A DNA stretch of 64,000 bases, from NCBI GenBank assembly GCA_947650285.1, contig CANTFL010000003.1, positions 248,001 to 312,000 on the forward strand, read 5' to 3'. This document shows positions 26,001 through 36,500 of this stretch, piece after piece; the first letter of the stretch is position 1; each line of letters opens with the position of its first letter. A program made the position numbers and the translations under genes. Below the pieces are notes generated by a model. That model was given only the letters and a program-made list of their open reading frames with translations. It made no database searches and was not told the DNA's origin. This DNA comes from Hyaloperonospora brassicae. Lineage: Eukaryota > Oomycota > Peronosporomycetes > Peronosporales > Peronosporaceae.

Positions 26001-26995
26001 TGGGCTTTAAGGTCAGTGAAAACGCCAAGTACCTGTCCTACGCGCTCGCCACCGTGCAAGGTATTGTGAAGGTGGTGATCACCAACCCCGACTTGGTCAT
26101 TTCGAGTGCGTCGGACGTGATCAATCTACTTTCTGGCGCTGGCTTAGGAAACAAGTCAAGCACGACGGTGGACGAAGTGGAAGATATAATTGCCAAGAAC
26201 ACAAGTTGCGGTTTCCACCTCAAGCGCCTCACTGATCGTATCACCCGCACTGTTCTCCTGTACCGTAACGAAAGCACTTCTGTCGCTGACCTACGCGTCA
26301 AGGTGTATAAGACTTCGATCGTGCTGAACGACATTCCTGTGGTTACGAACAATTGCATGGAAGAACTTCTGGCTACCAAAACTGAGCTGGTGGCGTTCGA
26401 GAATCGTGATTTGATTCGAAAGACATTTGGGGTGATCGTAGACCAGCTCATTGAAACGGGTAAGACAGACAACGGCAAGGACGTTGCCGAGGATGAATAT
26501 GCGTTGGAAGTGGCCAACATGGGCCTCGTTGGATTGTCTCTTATCGATCCTAGTGGGATTGCGTACCTGGCTTCACAAATGGTGCAACCAATTTGTGGAC
26601 CAACCGCCTACGTGGGTGAAATCGACGATGGCACACTGTACGACGCGCTGGGACTCTCAGTGATGGACGAAGCATTTGTAGGCACCTACGGATCGTACAC
26701 GCATTCGGGCGACGGCATTGTCCATTTCATCTTTGAAAGCGTTGATACGAAGGACGTGACGGTCAACATTTACTCAGGCGGAGACGAGTACGGGGATGTT
26801 GACATTGGTGCAGGTGACATCACGACTTGGGATGCCACTTTTTCAGAGCTGGAAGACAAGACTTTGTATCTAGATCGTTGGCGTCCCGGGCTTTTCGGTC
26901 TACCTGGTAAAGGAGGTGGCTCGCTGTTGCTCTGGATTCCTCGATCGTCAGCAGGCGGACATATCACGATGCACGTGCGGATTAATGCGTCGTAG
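23018..26995 (+). CDS. Secreted protein with four jacalin-like lectin domains
   Basis: I chose ATG 23018 rather than the in-frame ATG at 22799 because it gives a clean signal peptide (MHRAARVYQAVVVCLLLVKG) directly before the first domain. The product is 1325 residues. Four jacalin-like beta-prism domains lie at about 28-171, 331-478, 519-662 and 676-821. Each opens with a GGPHG..FSD block, has a F.HGG.GG loop in the middle, and ends with a GFFG(R/K) then IW segment. A Ser/Thr/Asp-rich linker separates domains 1 and 2 (about 172-330). The C-terminal 500 residues hold a cysteine-rich segment (CP.GY...C..QCPL.YP, ending in CIPQNDDC, about 854-905), several hydrophobic helices, and a final beta-rich domain ending GLPGKGGGSLLLW. 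The same C-terminal module occurs in the paralogue at 33591-36596. Jacalin domains bind carbohydrate; the C-terminal module is unknown to me. Predicted extracellular or membrane-attached, uninterrupted by introns. Confidence 0.9.
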   Translation: MHRAARVYQAVVVCLLLVKGLSASNDPVQLSEAFGGPHGVEFSDQAAVVPGQTIGSLMIRANKRVDGVSLDVTGPRATKFTHGGSGGTEHVLQLGPQEYVTSMEVHWGQKSGRTRVFYLSFGTSAGNAVSGGSKTDAMETVTAPEGFQLGGFFGRGGDELDKLGAIWSRISADAPATEAPVTEARATRATDPSRDSASSTGSLESSAAESTDDAGTGSTDSAKSTDGASAGSADPDEYTDDYVTGSADLADSIDDASAGSLGGSGDSGMKALGGELESCVGGSDSCTASDEDSAAASTAGSSSTVAEAPASEPLVPPGTEAPAGPTIDVKDSVVLSESFGGPHGRDFSDKNLANSGQTVKSIAIYANKRLDGISLSISAPKALTFTHGGTGGTRQELVLGDGEYINSMEVHRGKKDGNVRIFYVNFLTSAGKSLSGGTMTGDKFTVTAPEGFQLAGFFGKDGKEIDTLGAVWAYIEFVKPAPIVAPVGKPSEDSPGEVVPVDIAGSLSEVKAKVNNQAVQLSDSFGGPHGEQFSDQRAVTSGMTITSVTIRAAKRVDGLTVQVSLPKEMTFTHGGPGGKEHTMVLEPGEYITKMEAHWGQRKGHTRIFFLSLGTSKGRSLSGGSQTSEKGSATAPKGYQLAGFFGRSGDEMDLIGAVWSSIEYVNETVSAPADENIMLSQFIGGPHGNAFSDIKKIKYGHVISTVSIRANLRLDAVTVHVTAPADIIMNHGGSGGTEQSLDLGPTESITSVEIHAGKKSGRTRVFYICFTTSEGKTLAGGTKTDYKITVTPPEGFRFAGLYGRSADEVDQLGVIWTRIDAKNLLLTDSSNVGNNSYGGTIRNWVGPTIGKHGDTACYRKSVEFDSKNKCPLGYGKQDFDCVVQCPLAYPVTCGLECIPQNDDCVMAVLTKIGAAVTVALNLVTGNLLGSLSFVYRTAKWAALCVGQIISLIRGLLFYMRYRQTTAPVGKVEEMLAVAYQADLVVHDFPITVMICLGFKVSENAKYLSYALATVQGIVKVVITNPDLVISSASDVINLLSGAGLGNKSSTTVDEVEDIIAKNTSCGFHLKRLTDRITRTVLLYRNESTSVADLRVKVYKTSIVLNDIPVVTNNCMEELLATKTELVAFENRDLIRKTFGVIVDQLIETGKTDNGKDVAEDEYALEVANMGLVGLSLIDPSGIAYLASQMVQPICGPTAYVGEIDDGTLYDALGLSVMDEAFVGTYGSYTHSGDGIVHFIFESVDTKDVTVNIYSGGDEYGDVDIGAGDITTWDATFSELEDKTLYLDRWRPGLFGLPGKGGGSLLLWIPRSSAGGHITMHVRINAS

Positions 26996-29008
26996 ACTGC
27001 GACAGTCCTATGCGTGGCATGCGTTTATTATCTTTATGGGCAAGTCCTGTTTGCTTTATGGTTCATTGGGCATGCGCAAACAAACAAACCATCCGTTGCT
27101 CAAAAGGTCGCCGGTGTCTTGTTTTATTCCTAGACGTTTGTTCGTAGGCTTCAGAGCAAGCAAACGGTGCACCCAGGAGGAAAAACTCGACGTTGCAAAG
27201 CACAAACGTCTCGCACCTCGAGCAAAAAACCAGTGCAATCGCAGTGGCATTACCACCAGCAATCGCAACCTCATCACTTTTTGAGCATAAACACTGCAGA
27301 GTTTGTCGAGTCGCTGCGGCGTAAATGAAAACGTCTGAATAGATGCAGTGCACAGAGCTTTCGCGCTAGACGTACCTCCTCGCTGAGCGCAACCGCTGTC
27401 ACCGCTGGTCAAAAACATGCAGTAGCAGCAGGTAAGTTGACGTTGACGTTGGCTGAAACAGTCTGCATTCGACACGTCGTCGTCTCTACGCTCCTGCGTC
27501 TTCTTGTAGTTTAAGCTCGTGGTCCACTCATCGGCGAGTGCAATTGTCGCCGAGGTGTTGTATTGCAAGGCAGCACTCACCGAGAACTGGTTGCGCGTTA
27601 GTGAACAAACAACGGAGAGCACTCGTGAGACAATGCCGACATGCACAGCACTATCGCTATCCGTAGTAGTCGCATCCGTTGTGCTCTAGTCTCTACTTGG
27701 AGGCTATAGTCTCGATGCAGACAAGCAACCACATTGTCGTCCTAGGGGACGAGTTAACAAAGCTGCCCCGGATAGGCGTATCCCTCGCATGTCTATTCGC
27801 TTTCGGCACGAGCATTTCCTCATCACCACTTCATCAGTCTCTGTATCGTCAATGCATGAAGAAATTTCCGTGCGGTTTGCCCACTGGATTGAAGGGCGAA
27901 AGCACTGTCGGCAAGACAAAAAGTATGGGAGCGGTAGTTGCGATCCCAGGAAGTTATAGACTTGTCAGACACCTGCATGATAAAGATGCCTCGGAAGTCG
28001 AGCGACATGGCCACGCCGACTATTCCCATGCCGTGTGTGGCGAGTTACGTGCATCCGCTGTTTTGAAGTGACGAACAACTCGATGAGGGCGATCGTGGAA
28101 TTCTTCGGTAGCGATACCAAAATGTGTCTGACCAGGAGTGCGATTGTAAATGGAGAAGACAACTCATGAAAACGTGTGAATCAAAGGCGTGGACATGGGC
28201 GGAGGAGACGTGTTGACAATGCATCCGAGTCGCTTCCGGGAGGAACTTTCGCTTAAGGGAAGCGGCGACACGAAAATTCAGTAGATCATGTTTTTGGTGA
28301 TTGACGTATGGAGTGTTGGTATACGACGGGATCAAGCCGCGTGAAAGACCACGGCCAATATTATGTGACTCGGTATATTCCCAAGTGTCCATTTTCCCGT
28401 GCGACCTCATGTGCCGTCAGATGGAGTCGATGAGTCTTGCACATATATGTAGGTCTGACTTTGCCTGCGGTCTCAGACGATGTACATGTGGCTCGATCGT
28501 GATAGCCGCTAGTAGTTTGTCGACTGGCGAGGCAGCTGGAGGAAGTCCTAGCAACAAAGACAACAACGACAATTGAGATTTGTGCAACACACTCGGAATC
28601 CTCATCGAGCACGGCTTTTGCTTCAGCTGCCAAGTCCTGACTTGCTTCATAGCCTTGCTGATAGGTATCGCTACGTACCTTTCGTTCACGTTTGATGCAG
28701 ACGCGATGTCCCGGCTCGTTCGTCTATCTTATTGAAACGTCGAGTGTACCAGCTATCATGGAAGCGACACATGCAGCACAGTACGATGTCATCAGTCCGT
28801 GTTACGACTGTGAGCATACCAAGTCGCTCGTGGTCCAAAGCGAAGCTGTCCGATACGGACTGCGACGTGTCACGACCAGCGCAGAAAGTGAAAGCCCCAA
28901 CTGCCACGACTGTATTGATCGACCCATCGAATGGCTGTAGCGTGCAATGTCGTCACGCCCCAATACGCGCTCCCTGATCGAGACATCACACCGCATTGAA
29001 GCTCGAGT
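26996..29008. other. Unresolved interval with possible small minus-strand exons
   Basis: No gene is recognised. On the minus strand a 196-codon frame at 27056-27646 and a helical-looking segment at about 28569-28665, preceded by a GTACGT...CAG intron-like stretch, could be exons of small genes, but I cannot assemble a coherent product or match a family. Confidence 0.35.
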
Positions 29009-30017
29009 TCACGAGTCGCGGATGATCACGTTGTTCTTGAGCAGACTCATGCGCAACAGCAGATTGCGCGACTCGGCAGCATACTTGCGGCCCACTTCAA
29101 ACGCACGTTTGTACGTAATAGTGCGGTGGTTCGGCTGGTACGCATGCAACACCTAACGAGAAGTAGAGTGCAGACAAGATTGAGGTGAGCAAAGGAGTCG
29201 GACGTTACAGGCTACAGCAATCGCCATAGACACCTTTTGGTACGAGTCCATTCGCGCATGTAGACGCTCGGCAGCAATCAACTCGCACAGCTCTTTCTCA
29301 AGGTCCGCTGCTGCTGTGTTGAACGTGCGAGCCATCTGGTGCAAATCCACGGACAGGTACGGGTAAAAGTACTGAATGATTCCGCGGCTCCGAATCTCCT
29401 TGCACAGCTTAGCCACGTGCTCACACAGATACATGTCGAGCTTGAGCTCAGGCTACCAGCAGCACCGGACAAGCACAACGTCAGTCCAAACGCAGCAGTC
29501 GCAATCGCCACGTCAAGAGGCCAGCACACCTTTCTTCGCTCCAGCGTCTGAAGACACAACGCATAGTTGCTTGAGTTGAAGTCCGTAATGAGCTCGCGCA
29601 GCCAAGGCAGCAGCTCTAAGAATGCTTTGAACGACGAGTTGTTGATCACTTTTTCCTTCAGCTCTTTGCGCTCAAAAGACACCAGAGCGCAAACCCCACC
29701 GTACAGTGCAATGTCCTCTGCGTGCAGCACTTCGTTGTCACTTGCACCAATCTCAGCACTGCACTCGATGAACTTGGAAGCCGCAGCATGGTAGTTCTTT
29801 TCGTGCAGAGCGACAAGCCCAAAAGCCGACGCGACCTTCGACTTCAACCTGAAAAAAACGCACAGACCACCACTAGACACTCAGCAGTAGCTCCACAAGC
29901 CACGAATGAATCACATAGTGCTCTCACACAGCGTCGCTCTGGGACGAGCTCACTTGCTCCAGTTTGGTCAAGTAATTGGTCACGTGTCCGAAGTTGCACA
30001 TGTCTGTCACACAACAC
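29009..30017 (-). CDS. CSN1: COP9 signalosome subunit 1 (C-terminal half resolved)
   Basis: Four exons join perfectly in frame: 30017-29928, 29848-29530, 29452-29234 and 29152-29009. The introns are 79, 77 and 81 bp with GT-AG ends. The encoded 255 residues follow the human CSN1 order: a CNFGHVTNYL block (human NWSHVLSYV), the DIALYGGVCALVSFERKEL block, SSFKAFLELLP, the KLDMYLCEHV block of the PCI domain, GIIQYFYPYLSVDLHQMA, ARMDSYQK, and a basic C-terminal helix ending NNVIIRDS. CSN1 is a PCI-domain subunit of the complex that removes NEDD8 from cullins. The N-terminal TPR half could not be assembled upstream: a TAG lies just before the first exon, and 30181-30450 looks inserted. A minus-strand stretch at about 30980-31300 might be N-terminal coding sequence, but this is unproven. 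The gene may be truncated, or an exon may simply have escaped me. Confidence 0.85.
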
Positions 30018-30180
30018 CTGAGCTATGGCTTCTCTGGAAGCAGACGGGGAATCGCTTAATAGCCCACAGTAGAACGCACCCAAGTCACTGTGCTCCGTCT
30101 ATACACATCCGCATCGTCGTAAACACTTATAGAACACAAATCAGTACATTTATAATTCGTACACTCACTTCCCAATTGGC

Positions 30181-30450
30181 GCCTTTGAACAAAAACGGCC
30201 AAGCGACAGAGACCTCCACCGAGCCAGACAACCGGCCCCTTTCCTGGGCGGGAAGTCCTATCTAGTGGGTCTTCGGTGAAAAGGGCGGAGGCCTGTTAGC
30301 CGCTAGCGTGCGCTGCGGGAGGCAACGCAGCGTGCGAACCGTAAGGGGAGCAACAACCCAGACACCCCGGGGTGAGGGCGCGGCGCCAGCGGTTGGCAAC
30401 CTCTCACCTAGTTCCTGCTATTCTACGTCAGCCTTCCAGTTGCCGGTCTA
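30181..30450 (+). repeat. GC-rich dispersed repeat, likely insertion next to CSN1
   Basis: A GC-rich block whose 30231-30340 part resembles 21522-21625. It lies exactly where missing CSN1 exons or an intron would be expected. No terminal repeats or target duplication were identified. Confidence 0.4.
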
Positions 30451-31381
30451 GTCTAGGTAGAAGCACACGGACATCGTATAGTTTTCAAACACTTAATCGA
30501 CGTTCAGGTGTCTCTTTCGCACAATTTGTACCCTCGATGCGATTCCTGTCTGATTTCAGTACCCGGATCCTCTCCTCGATCATTGTCGACTAGCCGCCTT
30601 ATGCCACCAAGACTCCTCCTCCATACGCTTAGAGTAATTCGCTGCACGCAGCAGTGTCGATGCAATACACATTATCGAAAGCTTTCCTCGCATTCGTCGA
30701 CGTACAGCCTGATGTTCAGTCCTCCTCCAAGCCTGTAAAGAAGCGCTCTCTTCGCGCACTGTTCATGTCGAGATTTCAATGCGATCCAACAGGTTCTTCA
30801 GTAATAGTCAATCATATGGATACGAAAAATACTCGGACCTTTCTTCGTAATTTCCACCATTACAAAAACCTTCACGAGATTTCTTCCCTCGAGCCGATGT
30901 TAACAGTTGCGACACCAGCCAAAGACGTGAGCTGTCTTGTTTGACTCGTACCGTCAGCACACGTGTGACTCGACTTACTGTAGCTAAGGAGCACAGACGT
31001 CTGCGCTCCTTCGCTGCGGCTCTGTACGAGTCGGTGACGTTTGTGTAGCCAAGTGGAACAAGTGCAATAGTATGGCCCGTTCGAGTCCGACGTAACGCAG
31101 GGCCACGATTGGCTGAACAGAGACAGCGCACGTCGTCCAGTGGTATGGGCAAAGAAGAGCTCTTGACAGCACTGGCGGACTTTCACGTCGACAGAGGAAC
31201 AACAACTGAAGTAGACGTGCGCACGCAATGTGCCGTTCTTCATGACGGTACATGCGCATCTGCTGTTCCAACAGTATACGATACTGTGGCACGCTACGAC
31301 TGCTCCTTGACAGGGCGTTGTGCCAACTTGTCGCTCATCTCTCTCGTGTCGCAATCGTCAGTGTAGTAGCATTGACGTTCG
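30451..31381. other. Interval between CSN1 exons and glomulin
   Basis: It may hold the 5' part of CSN1 on the minus strand; a strong GTAAGT donor lies at about 30981. It should also hold the shared promoter region of CSN1 and the glomulin gene. No exon could be joined confidently. Confidence 0.35.
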
Positions 31382-31436
31382 ATGTTGTGTTGTGTTGTGT
31401 TGTGTTGTGTTGTGTTGTGTTGTGTTGTGTGTGTGT
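31382..31436 (+). repeat. (GTTGT)n microsatellite upstream of glomulin
   Basis: About ten copies of the pentamer TGTTG followed by GTGTGTG, ending 5 bp before the glomulin start codon at 31442. Length changes here would alter the 5' leader. Confidence 0.9.
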
Positions 31437-31441
31437 GATCA

Positions 31442-33369
31442 ATGCACATAGCGCTAAGGGACATCCGTCGCAACCGCTGGCGGCTCCTCGAAGACGCGTG
31501 TTCAGTTGTGCTGCGGCGCGTGTTCGAGTTGGTGGCCAGTGGTCCACAGGAGACCGACCAGCGCCTCCAGTGTCGCGCACAACCGCTTTCAACAGTCGAA
31601 GGCATTACGCTCTGTCTGTGCTTTCTCGAGCCGTTGATCCCTCCTTCGACCGCTTCAATGGATCAAGTGTGGGCACGAGACAACAACAACAACGACGACA
31701 AGGACGACAGGGACGACCAAGAAGAAGGCTGGAAGCAACGGGCCGTGCTCGTGGCTGCTTTGTTGCACTTGCTTGCCGCCGTTGCGAGCACTGCAAGAGC
31801 CAGTGAGGTGACGGCACGAGTGGTGGCGAATATCTTACAATGTGGCATCGACGTGTACGTGCTCTTCGCGACGCTTCGGTTCCGAGAAGAGCTCGCCGCT
31901 TGCTGTCGGGCAGTACTGCCGTCGTCGCTCGAAAGCAGCGACACCGAGTCGGAAGGTGGTTTCATAAACGAAGACGAGGCGACAACGAATGCGTTTGCGC
32001 TGGAAGACGCACGCTGGATAAGCGAGCAAGTGGCACGTACGTGGGGCTTGACAAAATTTCGCTACTTCTTGCAGCCGTCAGGGCAAGCACACGCGTTTGC
32101 GGCGTGGTCGCGCCATGGAATCAGCAACTTCGTGTACGCGCTGCTGGTGGATGACCAGCGCAGAGAAAATGCGCTCTCGGTGATCGTGTCGCCGTTGTCG
32201 TGGCTTTTTCACGTGGCGGCGTACGCCCAAGACATGATGCAGTCGGAGACACACCAGGTACAACGCGCGAATCGTCGAGTGTTCAATGAGAGGTGGCTTG
32301 ATTGCTGTGTGTGTATGTGTGCGTGGTAGGATCGCAGTCGTGGACTGGAGCTGCTGCGAGTGGCAGGCAAACTGAGCCGTCGGGAAAAGCTGTCCGTCAT
32401 GGTTGAGAATGGAGGCGAATCTGCGCGAGGCACGGCGCAGTCGTTCCGGGACCAAGCTGCATGTACGCGATAGTTGGAAGCACACAGTGCCGCAAGTGGT
32501 TGCTCACTGTGCTGTCTTGCTGTCTTGCAGCTTTTTTCAATCGAGATTGGATGTCTCCTTTGATCCAGGTCACGATAAACGCAATGGTATCGTTTCTTGA
32601 GGCCAAAGATCGATCAGCCGCGCTAATGGTCGTAAAGGAGCTGATCAACAAACTCGCCGTCAATGATCGGTACGCAATGCGCTAACATTGTTGGAAAGGA
32701 CCCTCTACTTCATGTTTGTGGTTGCTGGATGTCACCGCTCTTCCCTGATGGGTATCAGGTTTTGGCTATTGCGTGGTCTGCTGCTCACGTGTCCGTATGG
32801 CAACGCTTCGGCCGCGCTGCTTGATATTGTCCGCGAGAATGCAGTCGAGACGTGGTCGTCGACCCGTGCGAGTCCATCGTCGCGTACGTCCAATTGCAAG
32901 GACCCCACTTTGCTAACAGCGAACCTGAACGGCTTTGCCTTGGTTTCATGTTTGCTGCACAGCGTTCAAGACAGCAGCAATCTACTTGCTGCTTTGCGAT
33001 GTGCTGCGTCAAGCAGCAGAGCGCGACCTTGTGTTCCAAGCTGATCTGCTCGCAAGTTCCATGAGTCTCGTGCGATTTCTGTACATACGCGACAAGGTTG
33101 GTCAAGTGAGATGGACTCGTAGCAACGTGGAGCTTGCAACTCATGCGTTGCTTACTTTTGATAAGGACAACGAAACAGGGATTCGTTCCGAAGCTTGCGA
33201 GGATGGTATCCAGGAAGTCCTGCTGCGTATCGGCAGGAGGCTTCAAGTAAAGATGGACGAAGCCATGCCGTGCCATGTTGTTGGCGCTGAGTCGTATTCG
33301 GCTGAGAACGTTCCGCATCTCATGATCGTGGAAGCGGCTCTTTGCTCGACTTTGGAGCTTCTCAACTGA
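31442..33369 (+). CDS. GLMN: Glomulin / ALF4 family regulator of cullin-RING ligases
   Basis: Five exons, 31442-32257, 32330-32462, 32531-32669, 32759-32883 and 32963-33369, join in frame through introns of 72, 68, 89 and 79 bp to give 539 residues (human glomulin has 594). Matches to human glomulin occur in order: SPLSWL then RGLELL (human SPLYLL, KGLELL), MVVKELINKLAVNDR (human LAMLQLYINKLDSQGK), LLLTCPYGNASAALLDIV, and the most telling block DLVFQADLLASSMSLVRFL (human DLLQNSDRIMASLNLLRYL). Near the C-terminus HLMIVEAALCSTLELL matches LKVLHSALFTFDLI. Glomulin and plant ALF4 are helical-repeat proteins that bind RBX1 and block the E2 site of cullin-RING ligases. Residues about 78-98 form an Asp/Asn-rich acidic insert. 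The gene is divergent from CSN1, another regulator of the same ligases. Confidence 0.85.
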
Positions 33370-33590
33370 GTGCAATGGAGCAGGATGGGTGGCAACCTCC
33401 GGCTCAAGCAGTCATCGGCGTCACACACATGCAGAAGAACTTGACGGGTAAAGGGAAGACGTGACACATGTGATGCACAGCCTCAACGCAGGTGCTCAAG
33501 TAGTTTCTAATGCATTTCCTTTAAACATGTGAACGACCACATCCTGACTTCTGACAAGTGTTCCAGCGCTAGATGATGGTGTTAATCCGC

Positions 33591-36500
33591 CTAGCTTGCG
33601 TTTAGACGGGCATGCATAACAAGGAAGCCCCCCTCTGACGACCGCGGAACCCACAAGAGCAGTGAGCCACCACCCTTCCCAGGAAGTCCAAACCAACCGG
33701 GACGCCAGCGGTCCAAGTAAATTGTCTTGTCTTGCAGCTGCTTGACGTGAGCTGTCCACGTGGCTTTGCCATGTGCTGGCACCGCAACTTGATCAACCTT
33801 GGTGCCAGCAACGCGGACAACAACGTCCACGTTGTACTTGTCAGTACTCTCAAATAAAATCGTGACGGAGCCATTGCCTTTCTTCTTCCAGACACCATAA
33901 CTGCCCGTAAATGCCTCGCCGACGGTATTCAAACCCAGTGCTTCACTCAACGGGCCGTCATCGATCTCGCCGACGTACTCTGTAGGCCCGCAAACAGGCT
34001 GCACAAAATCTTGGAGCATCCACGCAATACCAGTAGGGTCAAACATGGACAATACGAACAAACCAACGTTGGCGTACTCGAGCGTCTTCTCCTGCTTGGC
34101 CACTTTCTCGCCCATGTCCGTCGTGCCGTCAGTTATCAGCTGGTTGATGATAACACCTAGCGTCTTGCGAATCAAGTGTCGCGTTTTGTACGACGAAAGA
34201 GCAGTCTTGTTCTCCCAGATTTCACCCATGCAGTGGTTCGTGATCACAGGGACGTCCCGCAAAATAATAGGAGACTTGCTCACCACGACACGAACATCAT
34301 TTGGAGCCGCCCCCTTTGTTTTGTTACGGACCTCGTGAACCTTGCTTATCACGCGATTCGTAAGGATCCGCATCTCCTGGCCACAGGTAGCGTTGTCGGG
34401 GTTGATGAAATCTTTCAGCTCCAACGTGTTAGCCTTGAGACTCTTGTTCATCGCACCCGATTCACGCAGCATCAGCAAAATGTTGTTCTTCGAAGCAAAA
34501 AGGGCTTCGCCGATCATGACCACCATCATCACGATGACAGACACCACGGTCAAAATCATGACCGAAAATTGCAGCGAAGGGGGAATGGGAGCCCCCAAGC
34601 ACATGGCAATTGCCATCGGCAGGTCCATAATAACAATTTGCAGCATAAAGGCCTTGTCCATGAGGATCTCGATCTCGGTACGTGGAACCGTAGTGACTCG
34701 GAACCGCAGGTAGAACATGAGGTTTCGGACAGAGTTCATGATACCGACGGCGCACCTAATCACAAAACTCATGGTCTTGTAAGTGGTGAAAAGAGTGCCA
34801 AACGTGCCGAGTGAAGCAAGACTCAGCGCTGCTGCAGCCACCGATACGGCCTTGGAGAGGATCTCTTGCATACAATCGGCGTTTTGAGGAATGCATTCCC
34901 TCCAGCACTCAACCGGGTACCCGAGCGGGCACTGTGCAACGCATTCTTTCTTATCCTTCTTGTAACCGGTGGGACACGTGTTCATACTGCTCATTCCTTG
35001 TCGTACTTGGTAGCAAGCGCTGTCTGCGGCAGCTTGAGCAGGGCCGACCCAGTTGCGAATGGTTAGGTCGTAGTTGTAGATGTCCGAAGTTCCTTTATCC
35101 GGAACCTCCATGATGTCCGTGACAGCCAAATCCTGCGCTCCAGTCCTCGTGTAGATGGCACCAACGCCAAAGATACCGTCACCACTAGCACGTCCATGGA
35201 ACCCGGCAAATTGAAAGTCGGGTGGCGCCTTCAACGTGGCGTGGTCCGGCGTTTTCGTGCCAGCAGATATTGTCTTGCCTCCACTTGTGACCATCATCAT
35301 GTAAAAAATTCTCGTCTTGCCATCCTTCTTGCCCCAATGAACCTCGACTTCCGTGATGATGTCGCCCAATTCGGGCGCAAGGTGAGCAGCGCCGCCGCCA
35401 TCGCCGCCGTGCACCAGGTTGCCTACAACATCCCGGGTCATCACTGCGAGTTCAATTTTGTCCAGGCGCTTGTTTCCGCGAAGCGTGATGTTCAAAATCA
35501 TCTGCCCAAACTTGATGTTGTTGATATCCGAGAACGCACGACCATGTTCTTTGCTGCCGTAGACCTCTCCGAGAATAATGTCACCATCGTCAATCTTTTT
35601 GTGCTGCGGTTTCGTCGGGTCTTCTTCAAACATGGACATTCCCCCACCACCCAAGCCACCCAAGCCGGCCAAGCCGCCCAGCTTGCCACCGACAGCTGAC
35701 ATGAATGCATCCTCATCAAGATCCTTCTCCACACCTTTGCCGCCAAACATACTCAGGATGTCGGCGCCGCTGCCAGCTCCAAGCATCAAGCTGTCCAAGC
35801 CTTCGGAACCAGACTCATCGGTGCTTCCTTCGTCGTCACCATAATCCTCGAAAAAATCAGCAAAGCCTTCCATCTCTTCGTCTGAACCCCCCGAGCTCCC
35901 CAAGTCCGCCGCCGAGACGGCCTTCTTGGCCTTCTTCGCCTTCTTCGGCGTGGGTTCCTCTTCGTTGCTACCCGCCTCGCTCTCTTCGTCCAAAGCCTCC
36001 GAGTCCCCCGTGTCCGCCGCCAAAACAGCCTTCTTGTTCTTCTTGGTCTTCTTCGGCGTGGGTTCCTCTTCGTTGCTGCCCGCCTCGCTCTCTTCTTCGT
36101 CCAGAGCCTCCGAGCTCCCCGAGTTCGCCGACGAAACAGCCTTCTTGTTCTTCTTGGCTTTCTTCGGCGCGGGTTCCTCTTCGTCGCTGCCCGACGCAGA
36201 CAACGAGGCGTCTTCCATGACGGCCTTTTTCATATTGTCGGGAATCAAAGCACTCAGTCCGCTGCCCAGCCCCGCGAGGATCTCGGCCGTTGGCGGTCGC
36301 GGCTCCGTGCCGGGAATGGGCGTCGTGGTCTTGAAATCCGACTCCTTGTAGTCCGCAGGGTTCGGACTAAAGCCATCAAAGATGCCGCGCGACTCGACGA
36401 CACTGTCGTCGTTGTCGTCGGTAGAGTGGACCCGACCCGGGGCTTCCCGTGGACGCGGCGGCTGAATGGACTCAAAGTTCCCACTCACAGCCGTGCCCCG

